20,216 bases of DNA. Source: CAADGU01 sp964581605 (lineage in GTDB: Bacteria; Chloroflexota; Anaerolineae; Promineifilales; Promineifilaceae). Numbering within the stretch: position 1 is the first letter of the stretch; each line of letters opens with the position of its first letter. The stretch lies in assembly GCA_964581605.1 (NCBI GenBank), contig CAZOPF010000101.1, forward strand, positions 1-20,216. Reading direction: 5' to 3'. The notes below the pieces were generated by a model that saw nothing but the letters and a program-made list of their open reading frames with translations, was not told the DNA's origin and did no database searches. The position numbers were made by a program, and so were the translations under genes. Shown piece after piece: positions 13,978-20,216 of the stretch.

Positions 13978-16218
13978 GGCACAATTATGGAATCACTATT
14001 TGGTCTGGCACCCCTCATTCTGGTCTTCCCGATAATCGGCGTCTTGTTCAACGGGCTGGTTGGGCGGCGTTTTGTGGAGCATGACCGGCGCACCGGCGAA
14101 CGCTGGTCGGGCTGGTTTGCCACCATCATGGCCCTCAGCGCCTTTGTCGTGGTCGTGCTGCTCAATCTAGCCCTACATGCCAATCACTTTCACGCCGAAA
14201 CCGTGATGTTGTGGGATTGGATCGTCATTCCTGGGCAAGGCTTCTCTGTGCCCTGGGCCATGCAAATTGACACCCTCTCCGTGACTATGATGCTCGTCGT
14301 CACCGGCGTCGGCTCCATCATCCACATTTACTCCATCGGCTACATGCACGGCGACCCCGATTTTTCGCGCTACTTCGCCTACCTCAACCTCTTCCTCTTT
14401 TTCATGCTCATCCTGGTGGCCGGGAACAATTACCTGGTGCTGTTTGTCGGTTGGGAAGGGGTTGGTCTGTGTTCCTACCTGCTCATTGGCTTCTGGCATG
14501 AGCGGCTGGCCAAAGACGGCACAATGAAAAACGCCAACGCCGCCCGCAAAGCGATGATCGCCAACCGCGTCGGCGATGCGGCCATGATTTTGGGCATCAT
14601 CCTCACCTTCTGGGTATTCGGCAGCGTTGAATTCAACCATGTTTTTGAAGAGGCCATCCATATTTTTGAATCTCACGAAGAAATGGTGACGCTCGTGGGC
14701 ACAAACATCGAAATGGCTTTTAGCACGGCGCTGTTTGCCATTACCATTCTCTTTTTGATTGCAGCGACGGGCAAATCGGCGCAACTGGTGCTGCACGTCT
14801 GGCTGCCAGATGCGATGGCCGGCCCCACCCCTGCCTCTTCGCTTATCCATGCTGCCACGATGGTTACGTCTGGCATCTACCTGATTGTGCGCAGCAATGT
14901 GTTGTATGAACTATCTCGCGCTCTTTCAGTCCATCATGGCACTATCTCTTCGTCGGACATTGTGGCATTGGTGGGGGCCAGTACAGCTTTGTATGCTGGT
15001 CTTATCGCCTTCACGCAATATGACATTAAGAAGGTGTTGGCCTATTCCACGGTGAGCCAGCTAGGGTTTATGATTGCGGCCGCCGGCATGGGTGCGTATG
15101 TGGCGGCCATGTTCCATCTGATTACCCACGCTTTCTTTAAGGCGCTCTTGTTTATGGGCGCAGGGTCGGTCATTCACGGCATGGAACACGGCCATCACGA
15201 GGTGGCGCACGGGCATCACGGTCACGATGACGACGGCTTTGATCCCCAGGATATGCGTTACATGGGCGGGCTGCGCCAGAAGATGCCAGTGACGTTCTGG
15301 ACGTACCTGGTAGGCGCGTTGGCGCTGGCGGGTATTTTCCCCTTTGCCGGGTTCTGGTCGAAGGATGAGATTTTGGCTCATGCCTACGCCAACCAAAGCG
15401 AATATGGCCTTTTCCTGGTGATGTTCGTGATGTTGCTGCTGGCGGCCGTCTGCACTGCGTTCTACATGGGGCGGCAGTTAAGCATGGTCTTTTGGGGCCA
15501 GCCGCGCCATGAAGCGGCCAGTCACGCCCATGAAAGTTCATCCATTATGACTTTCCCCCTGGTGCTGCTGGCCGTTTTTGGCACAGTGGCCGGGTTGTTC
15601 AACCTGCCGCGGCTGTTGGGGTGGGAGTATGAAGCCACGTTGGTGTTGGAGCATTGGCTGGAACATTCCATTCAAACGTTTGAATTGATGGAAGAGGGTA
15701 TTTTAGAACATGCGCCTCATACACCTACTTCCTTGATTTTGGAAGTGGCCGCGCTTTCGCTTGTTTTGGCGTTGGCGTCTATGGGGCTGGCGTTTTTTGT
15801 GTATCGGGGTAGGCCCCAAACGGCCGCTGACCCCGACCCGACGCAGAAGATACCGGGATTGTGGAGTGTGTTCGGCCGTTTGCCGGTAGATAGTTTTTAT
15901 ATGAAGCTGCTCGTGCCCTGGTTCAACCGTTTTTCGGCCTGGTTGGGCTTCAAGTTTGAGTGGGGCTTCTGGCACGACTTTTTCCACGAGCGGGTTATTC
16001 GTGATACGTTTGTCTGGTTCTCTGACCTGAGCGCCAATGTGTTGGACGCACAGGGGGTGGATGGCATCGTCAATGGCCTGGGCAGCGTCACCAAATGGTT
16101 AGCCGACGGCATTCGTATGTCACAAACGGGCTATGCCCGCACGTATGCGCTCGGTGTCTTTTTGGGCACGGTGGTTTTGTTGATTTATTTTTTGTGGCCT
16201 TATGTTATGGGGCAGTAA
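13972..16218 (+). CDS. nuoL: NADH-quinone oxidoreductase subunit L
   Basis: A 748-residue antiporter-like pump subunit at the distal end of complex I; it is longer than E. coli NuoL (613). Conserved elements: VGWEGVGLCSYLLIGFW with Glu162, LHVWLPDAMAGPTPASSLIH, QYDIKKVLAYSTVSQLGFM and FHLITHAFFKALLFMGAG. A histidine-rich loop at about residues 404-423 holds seven histidines followed by three aspartates. The C-terminal ~150 residues hold the expected hydrophilic linker and lateral helix region, ending in a final membrane helix. Two starts are possible: ATG 13972, inside a hairpin arm, and ATG 13987, which gives MESLFGLAPLILVFP. Neither has a good ribosome binding site, so the shorter form is a real alternative. 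Confidence 0.94.
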   Translation: MSGTIMESLFGLAPLILVFPIIGVLFNGLVGRRFVEHDRRTGERWSGWFATIMALSAFVVVVLLNLALHANHFHAETVMLWDWIVIPGQGFSVPWAMQIDTLSVTMMLVVTGVGSIIHIYSIGYMHGDPDFSRYFAYLNLFLFFMLILVAGNNYLVLFVGWEGVGLCSYLLIGFWHERLAKDGTMKNANAARKAMIANRVGDAAMILGIILTFWVFGSVEFNHVFEEAIHIFESHEEMVTLVGTNIEMAFSTALFAITILFLIAATGKSAQLVLHVWLPDAMAGPTPASSLIHAATMVTSGIYLIVRSNVLYELSRALSVHHGTISSSDIVALVGASTALYAGLIAFTQYDIKKVLAYSTVSQLGFMIAAAGMGAYVAAMFHLITHAFFKALLFMGAGSVIHGMEHGHHEVAHGHHGHDDDGFDPQDMRYMGGLRQKMPVTFWTYLVGALALAGIFPFAGFWSKDEILAHAYANQSEYGLFLVMFVMLLLAAVCTAFYMGRQLSMVFWGQPRHEAASHAHESSSIMTFPLVLLAVFGTVAGLFNLPRLLGWEYEATLVLEHWLEHSIQTFELMEEGILEHAPHTPTSLILEVAALSLVLALASMGLAFFVYRGRPQTAADPDPTQKIPGLWSVFGRLPVDSFYMKLLVPWFNRFSAWLGFKFEWGFWHDFFHERVIRDTFVWFSDLSANVLDAQGVDGIVNGLGSVTKWLADGIRMSQTGYARTYALGVFLGTVVLLIYFLWPYVMGQ

Positions 16219-16255
16219 CACCGGTTAGAAACCTGTGTTACGGTTTGGAGAAGCA

Positions 16256-17785
16256 ATGGAAAGCGAATTCAACGGTCTATTAACCTTACTCACGTTCTTC
16301 CCGTTGGTGGGGGTTTTGGTGCTGCTGCTGTGGCGCGGAATCAGTGACACGCAGATTAAGTGGACGGCGATTATTACTTCGGCCGTCACCCTGATTCTGT
16401 CTGTGGTGGTTTTAGCCAGCTACCGATCCAGCCAGGCCAGCTTGCAGATGGTGGATCATGTGGCCTGGATTCCCTCGTGGAACATTTCCTACTACATGGG
16501 TGTGGATGGCATTAGCATTTTGATGGTGTTGTTGACCACCATTATCTCGCTGTTAGCCATTATCTCGTCGTGGAGCGCCATTGATACGCAGGTGAAGCAG
16601 TATTACATCTTCATGCTGCTACTGCAAGTGGGCATGATGGGCGTCTTCCTGGCGCAGGATATGTTCCTGTTTTACGTGTTCTGGGAATTCACGCTGATAC
16701 CCATGTATTTCCTGATCGGTATTTGGGGCGGCGGCCGTCGCGTGTATGCGGCGATCAAATTTTTCCTGTACACGATGGCCGGGTCGCTGCTGATGCTGCT
16801 GGCAATCCTGTACATGGGCATCACCAATGAGACATTTGCCCTGCCGGAATTGATTGCTGGCCGGGAACTGTTTGGCGATGTGCAAAATATCCTCTTCATT
16901 GGCTTTTTTGTGGCCTTTGCCATCAAAGTGCCCATTTTCCCCTTTCATTCCTGGCTGCCGGATGCCCACACAGAAGCGCCAACGGCCGGTTCCGTCATTC
17001 TGGCCGGTATTCTGCTGAAGATGGGCACGTATGGGCTGATGCGTTTTAATTTGCCGCTCTTCCCGGAAGCATCGGTGAATTATGCTCCGGCTATTGCCGT
17101 GCTGGCGATCATTGGCATCATTTACGGGGCCATTGTGGCCTTTGCCCAGAAGGATGTGAAGAAGCTGGTCGCTTATTCATCCATCAGCCATTTGGGGTTT
17201 GTGGTGTTGGGTATTTTTGCGTTGAATGCGGCCGGGGTGCAGGGTGGTATTTTGCAAGGGTTCAATCACGGTATTAGCTCCGGCGCGTTGTTCTTTATCG
17301 TCGGCATTTTGTATGAACAGCGGCACACGCGGGAGATCAGTGAGTATGGCGGCATTTGGAAAGTAATGCCCGTTTTCTCGGTGCTGACGCTGATTATTGT
17401 GCTGTCCAGCATGGGGCTGCCCGGTTTGAATGGCTTTGTGGGCGAGTTCACCATTTTGCTTGGTTCGATGGGCGCGCCGACGCTCACCCCGGCGTTTGCG
17501 TATACGGCGTTTGCGGTGACGGGGGTGATTCTGGCGGCCGTGTATTTGCTGTGGATGTTCCAACGGGTGTTCCTGGGGCCGGTGACGGTGGAAGCAAATA
17601 ATCGGCTGCGGGATATTAATACCCGCGATCTGTTCGTGATGTGCGTCTTCCTGCTGTTCGTATTTTGGGTGGGTATTGCCCCATCTGGTTTCTTCAATTT
17701 GATGGACGCCAGCGTGAATTCATTGGTGACGGATGTGGTGGAGACGGCCAGCAAGGCCGCCGGTTTTGCCTTGTTGGGGCAGTGA
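16256..17785 (+). CDS. nuoM: NADH-quinone oxidoreductase subunit M
   Basis: A 509-residue antiporter-like pump subunit with about 14 helices. Glu144 (FYVFWEFTLIPMYFLIG) and Lys224 (FAIKVPIFPFHSWLPDAH) are the family's proton-relay residues. QKDVKKLVAYSSISHLGFV and GFNHGISSGALFFIVG are also conserved. The frame is open to a GTG at 16235, but ATG 16256 has GGAG at 16247-16250 five bases upstream and gives the normal N-terminus. It is the last nuo gene here: no nuoN follows, although NuoN usually comes next in nuo operons. Confidence 0.96.
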   Translation: MESEFNGLLTLLTFFPLVGVLVLLLWRGISDTQIKWTAIITSAVTLILSVVVLASYRSSQASLQMVDHVAWIPSWNISYYMGVDGISILMVLLTTIISLLAIISSWSAIDTQVKQYYIFMLLLQVGMMGVFLAQDMFLFYVFWEFTLIPMYFLIGIWGGGRRVYAAIKFFLYTMAGSLLMLLAILYMGITNETFALPELIAGRELFGDVQNILFIGFFVAFAIKVPIFPFHSWLPDAHTEAPTAGSVILAGILLKMGTYGLMRFNLPLFPEASVNYAPAIAVLAIIGIIYGAIVAFAQKDVKKLVAYSSISHLGFVVLGIFALNAAGVQGGILQGFNHGISSGALFFIVGILYEQRHTREISEYGGIWKVMPVFSVLTLIIVLSSMGLPGLNGFVGEFTILLGSMGAPTLTPAFAYTAFAVTGVILAAVYLLWMFQRVFLGPVTVEANNRLRDINTRDLFVMCVFLLFVFWVGIAPSGFFNLMDASVNSLVTDVVETASKAAGFALLGQ

Positions 17786-17793
17786 CTATTAGC

Positions 17794-17856
17794 AGTGTCA
17801 GGCAAGGGGCGGATACTATAGTTTAACGAAAACGGTTCTGCCCCTTGCCTGGCACT
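17794..17856. repeat. Long hairpin after nuoM, related to the one before nuoA
   Basis: AGTGTCAGGCAAGGGGC (17794-17810) pairs with GCCCCTTGCCTGGCACT (17840-17856). One G-T pair occurs and three more pairs are possible inside, leaving a loop of about 23 nt. The arm GTGCCAGGCAAGGGGCA differs from the arm at 3223 (GTGCCCGGCACGGGGCA) at two of 17 positions. It may end or protect the nuo transcript, but there is no T-run. Confidence 0.75.
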
Positions 17857-17859
17857 ATC

Positions 17860-17889
17860 TGGACACATCATCGTCTTGTTGAGTATACT
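17860..17889 (+). promoter_or_regulatory. Predicted promoter giving a leaderless transcript
   Basis: TGGACA (17860-17865) and TATACT (17884-17889) are separated by 18 bp; each matches the sigma70 consensus at five of six positions. The usual start point, 7 bases after the -10 box, falls at 17896, the A of the next gene's ATG. No ribosome binding site precedes that ATG, which fits a leaderless mRNA. Confidence 0.6.
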
Positions 17890-17895
17890 GCGCAC

Positions 17896-18231
17896 ATGAC
17901 AAGCTTGGTTTTGCCAGAAGTAAATGGGAACGACAGTTACACAGAGATAGATGTTCAGGCATACGTCATCTCAGCCGACACAGCCTGCCGCAAAGCCTCT
18001 TTTTTCCTGGCAATGAATGTAGGGCATCTACTTCGTGCTACAAATCCCAGGCTTTTGCTCGATGATGATCAGCTTAAGTGGCAATTGGACGTCGTTTTAA
18101 CCTCGCTGGGAGGGGGGACACCGCAGCAAATTGGACAAATGTTTCTAAGTGCCTCTGATGGCCTGGTTTTGTTTCCAGAGGAACTAATGAATACACTAAC
18201 CATCCTGGACAATGCCTCTGCTGCCGGTTGA
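17896..18231 (+). CDS. Hypothetical protein, 111 aa
   Basis: I do not recognise this protein. It is soluble and acidic with no signal peptide or membrane helix. The middle (about residues 25-70) looks helical, around ACRKASFFLAMNVGHLLRA and DDDQLKWQLDVVLTSLG. It contains one cysteine. The frame is open back to an ATG at 17845, but that start would lie in the hairpin and upstream of the promoter; ATG 17896 coincides with the predicted transcription start. Its 3' end overlaps the following C39-like gene by 20 bp, so the two are coupled and likely act together. The pair is more AT-rich than the nuo operon and lacks the CGGCCGT motif, which suggests separate acquisition. Confidence 0.7.
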   Translation: MTSLVLPEVNGNDSYTEIDVQAYVISADTACRKASFFLAMNVGHLLRATNPRLLLDDDQLKWQLDVVLTSLGGGTPQQIGQMFLSASDGLVLFPEELMNTLTILDNASAAG

Positions 18232-18664
18232 ACATTTCCCTCAAGAACGTGAAGTTGGGTGTCTGGCAGCCTGTTCGCACATGGTGTTGCGTTTTCTGGG
18301 GATAAAGAAGAGTCAACGTATAATCAATCGTCTATTCCAACCAACTTCCTTTGGCGTACCATTTTCGCGTCTGAACCGATTACAACAGTTTGATGTGGTT
18401 GTCACAATTCGTCTGTTTGGTGATCCGGGCACACTCATAGAAGCCATTGATCAACAGAATCTCCCTATCGTCTTCTTAAGAACACAACCCCTTCCCTATT
18501 GGCAGGCAGACACACAACACGCTGTTGTGGTTGTGGGGTATGACGACGCCAGCTTTTGGATCAACGATCCGGCATTCAAACAAGCGCCCCAAGCTGTGAC
18601 TGTAGCTTCATTTTTGTTGGCCTGGGATGGAATGGATTATGCCTATGCGATCATTACGCGCTGA
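18212..18664 (+). CDS. C39-like papain-fold cysteine peptidase domain protein
   Basis: A 150-residue protein consisting of a single peptidase C39-like domain. Gln11 and Cys17 (FPQEREVGCLAACSHMVL) match the oxyanion-hole Gln and nucleophile spacing. His103 (TQHAVVVVGYDD) and Asp119 (FWINDP) complete a plausible catalytic triad. The glycine of the usual CGPA motif is replaced (GCLAAC), with a second cysteine at 21. There is no transporter domain and no secretion signal, so it is not a bacteriocin ABC exporter; it may process a cytosolic partner or be a non-peptidase relative. The ATG at 18212 lies inside the preceding gene (20-bp overlap), and the metallophosphoesterase starts 15 bp after its end. 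Confidence 0.75.
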   Translation: MPLLPVEHFPQEREVGCLAACSHMVLRFLGIKKSQRIINRLFQPTSFGVPFSRLNRLQQFDVVVTIRLFGDPGTLIEAIDQQNLPIVFLRTQPLPYWQADTQHAVVVVGYDDASFWINDPAFKQAPQAVTVASFLLAWDGMDYAYAIITR

Positions 18665-18679
18665 CAGCAGGAATACAAC

Positions 18680-19507
18680 ATGATGGAGATGGAATCGGTT
18701 TGTTTTGTGCATGTAAGTGATACCCATTTTGGGCCGACGGTGGAGTACGGCCGTGACCAATTCACCCCCTACCCCTGCAATGTCAAACTGGTGGAGATCA
18801 TCAATTCACTGCCCGTGCGGCCCGATTTTGTGGTGCATACGGGGGATGTGGCCACCGACCCGGACGAAGCCGCCTACGCCCTGGCACGGGAGGTGTTCGG
18901 CAAGTTAAACGTGCCCTGTTATTACGTCACGGGCAACCATGATTCGTCACGCATGGTTCGGAAGCATTTACCGATGGGGCCGCTGATGTGGCTGGTAGAT
19001 GATTCAGACGTGGTTTGTTACCGCTTTGAGGTGAAGGGGTATCGGTTTTTGGTGCTGGATGGCGTACCCGAAGCCGCTTCGGGCCGTGCCCCCGACCACC
19101 TCGATCCCCATGGTCTGCTCTCCGACGAACAGCTAGAGATTGTGCGCCAGGAAGCGGCCGCGAGCGGCCCCCCGTTGACAGTGTTTGTCCATTTCCCGGT
19201 CTGGCCGCTGAACTCCCCCTGGATGGACGCCAATATGCTCATTTTGAACGGGGACAAGCTGCATGAGGCGCTGCTGCCCGCCCGCAAGCGGCTGCGCGGT
19301 GTCTTTCATGGGCACGTCCACCAATCTATGCAAACGACACGAGACGGCATTGTGTATACGGCCGTGCCCTCCACCTACTCCCAATTTTCCGCCTGGCCCA
19401 CCGACCTCCGTGCCACCCTCGACCCCGTTTACCCACCCGCTTTCAACTTTGTCACCTTGCTGCCGGAACAGACGATTGTGCATCAGCATCTGTTTGTACG
19501 GCCGTGA
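18680..19507 (+). CDS. Calcineurin-like metallophosphoesterase (CpdA/3',5'-cyclic-AMP phosphodiesterase type)
   Basis: A 275-residue cytosolic phosphoesterase with all five metal-binding blocks: Asp14 and His16 (SDTHFG), Asp56 (HTGDVATDP), Asn86-His87-Asp88 (TGNHDS), His171 (VHFPVWPL), and His212 and His214 (FHGHVHQS). Order and spacing match class III cyclic nucleotide phosphodiesterases such as CpdA, but the substrate cannot be read from the sequence. AGGA at 18669-18672 supports the start at 18680; ATG 18683 is also possible. It follows the C39-like gene by 15 bp and is probably co-transcribed. Unlike the two genes before it, it carries three ACGGCCGT palindromes, so it looks native to this genome. 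Confidence 0.88.
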   Translation: MMEMESVCFVHVSDTHFGPTVEYGRDQFTPYPCNVKLVEIINSLPVRPDFVVHTGDVATDPDEAAYALAREVFGKLNVPCYYVTGNHDSSRMVRKHLPMGPLMWLVDDSDVVCYRFEVKGYRFLVLDGVPEAASGRAPDHLDPHGLLSDEQLEIVRQEAAASGPPLTVFVHFPVWPLNSPWMDANMLILNGDKLHEALLPARKRLRGVFHGHVHQSMQTTRDGIVYTAVPSTYSQFSAWPTDLRATLDPVYPPAFNFVTLLPEQTIVHQHLFVRP

Positions 19508-19511
19508 TGGT

Positions 19512-19546
19512 GGTAATCGGCGAACGGTTATCGGTAAACGGTAATG
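19512..19546 (+). repeat. Heptamer array, five units
   Basis: GGTAATC, GGCGAAC, GGTTATC, GGTAAAC, GGTAATG can be read in register, starting 4 bp after the phosphoesterase stop codon. The units match the GGTGAAC/GGTAATC variants at 8067-8080, so this array belongs to the same repeat class as those in the nuo operon. Confidence 0.75.
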
Positions 19547-19589
19547 GGTTGGGAATGGTATAATGCTGCAAGTGGGCGAATTCAAATTA

Positions 19590-19807
19590 GAACGCGGATA
19601 AACACAGATTGGCGCGGGTTTTCGGGATAAAGAACCTGCGAGAATCTTGAAAATCTGTTAGTGTCACGAAGTTTTCGCCCCCCTTAAGACTACAGCAGAT
19701 GGAGAAATAAGCGGATAAATTTCTAGAGAGGAATCCGTTCATTTCTTTATCCGCTGTAGTCATGGCGAAAACTAATGACACTAGCAAAATCCCAAAAATC
19801 CGCGTTC
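19590..19807. mobile_element. 218-bp nested fold-back (MITE-like) element
   Basis: Four pairs of inverted segments nest around one centre: GAACGCGGAT (19590-19599) with ATCCGCGTTC (19798-19807); TAGTGTCA (19659-19666) with TGACACTA (19776-19783); AGTTTTCGCC (19670-19679) with GGCGAAAACT (19764-19773); GACTACAGC (19688-19696) with GCTGTAGTC (19753-19761). GCGGATAAA (19711-19719) also pairs with TTTATCCGC (19746-19754). There is no coding capacity. It resembles a non-autonomous terminal-inverted-repeat element or a large REP/BIME-like repeat. I see no clear target-site duplication. Confidence 0.6.
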
Positions 19808-19836
19808 CATTCTCCTTCAATATTTGAGGAATCCCT

Positions 19837-20216
19837 ATGACAACAAAAGTTTATGGTGTGTGTCCGCATGATTGCCCCGATGCGTGTGGGTTTGTGACGG
19901 AAGTGGCGGATGGGCAGGCGGTGAAATTTTATGCCGACCCCGACCACCCGGTAACGCACGGCTGGTTGTGTGCCAAGGTACGGCCGTACCTCCACCACGT
20001 CTACCACCCCAACCGGCTGCAACACCCCCTGCGGCGCGTGGGGCCAAAGGGGAGCGGGCAGTGGCAGCGCCTCAGTTGGGACGAGGCCATCGCCGAAATT
20101 GGCGACCGCTGGCGGGCCATCATCGCCGAATATGGGGCGGAAGCGATATTGCCCTACAGCTACAGCGGCACATTGGGTGCGGTGCAAATGGGCGTCAGCA
20201 GCGGCCGTTTTTGGAA
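19837..20216 (+). CDS. Molybdopterin oxidoreductase, 5' part (cut by window end)
   Basis: The first 126 codons of a molybdopterin-dependent oxidoreductase of the large BisC/formate-dehydrogenase-like group. The N-terminal [4Fe-4S] site is complete: Cys9, Cys13 and Cys17 in VCPHDCPDACGF and Cys45 in HGWLCAKV. The segment ending in WDEAIAEIGDRWRAI is the typical entry to the molybdopterin-binding domain, and SYSGTLGAVQ follows. There is no Tat signal, so a cytosolic enzyme is likely. GAGGA 6 nt before the ATG supports the start. The substrate is unknown. The frame is intact up to the window edge. Confidence 0.9.
   Translation, partial: MTTKVYGVCPHDCPDACGFVTEVADGQAVKFYADPDHPVTHGWLCAKVRPYLHHVYHPNRLQHPLRRVGPKGSGQWQRLSWDEAIAEIGDRWRAIIAEYGAEAILPYSYSGTLGAVQMGVSSGRFW

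Larger units (their letters stand above)
19508..19836. other. Repeat-filled spacer before the molybdoenzyme gene
   Basis: The 329-bp gap has no protein-like frame. It holds a heptamer array (19512-19546), an isolated TATAAT at 19559-19564 without a convincing -35 box, the fold-back element (19590-19807) and the ribosome binding site GAGGA at 19826-19830. Confidence 0.7.

Noticed and set aside
19559..19564. TATAAT as a promoter for the molybdoenzyme gene
   Set aside because: There is no -35 box at 16-18 bp, and it lies about 270 bp upstream with a fold-back element in between.

Overview
The window looks like a chromosomal segment of a Chloroflexota-type bacterium (Anaerolineae or a relative). 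This is inferred from the sigma-factor and complex I protein sequences, the long repeat-rich spacers and the skewed oligonucleotide usage, and it was not tested by any search. Most of the window is housekeeping DNA on the + strand. Two more AT-rich accessory patches (about 1780-3060 and 17860-18665) lie on either side of a large operon.

Layout. (1) 33-1637: primary sigma factor (RpoD/SigA). (2) 1778-2905, minus strand: an unrecognised multi-pass membrane protein with an apparent frameshift near its 3' end, preceded by a 39-residue membrane micro-ORF. (3) 2906-3384: a non-coding stretch with a long hairpin and a good sigma70-like promoter facing the next operon. (4) 3385-17785: a near-complete respiratory complex I operon in the order nuoA-B-C-D-E-F, a Uma2-family nuclease-like gene, then nuoG-H-I-J-K-L-M. 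nuoN does not follow nuoM and is not in the window. (5) 17896-19507: a three-gene cluster of an unknown 111-aa protein, a C39-like papain-fold protein and a calcineurin-like metallophosphoesterase. It is headed by a promoter whose predicted start site coincides with the first ATG (leaderless). (6) 19508-19836: heptamer repeats and a 218-bp fold-back element. (7) 19837 to the window end: the 5' part of a molybdopterin oxidoreductase gene.

Functionally, NuoE, F and G form the NADH-oxidising module, with FMN and Fe-S clusters. NuoB, C, D and I carry electrons to quinone. NuoA, H, J, K, L and M form the proton-pumping membrane arm. NuoG keeps the N-terminal Fe-S ligands but has lost the cysteines of the optional N7 cluster. 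Gene order and several stop/start overlaps (nuoA/B, Uma2/nuoG, nuoJ/K) support co-transcription.

The most unusual content is repeat structure, not a new enzyme. (a) The palindromic octamer ACGGCCGT occurs 24 times by hand count in 20 kb, mostly inside genes, resembling cyanobacterial HIP1. (b) Seven or eight spacers carry in-register 7-bp (once 8-bp) tandem repeats, often as convergent arms that could fold into hairpins and that supply the last codons of several nuo genes. (c) Two related long hairpins bracket the nuo operon. (d) A nested fold-back element precedes the molybdoenzyme gene.
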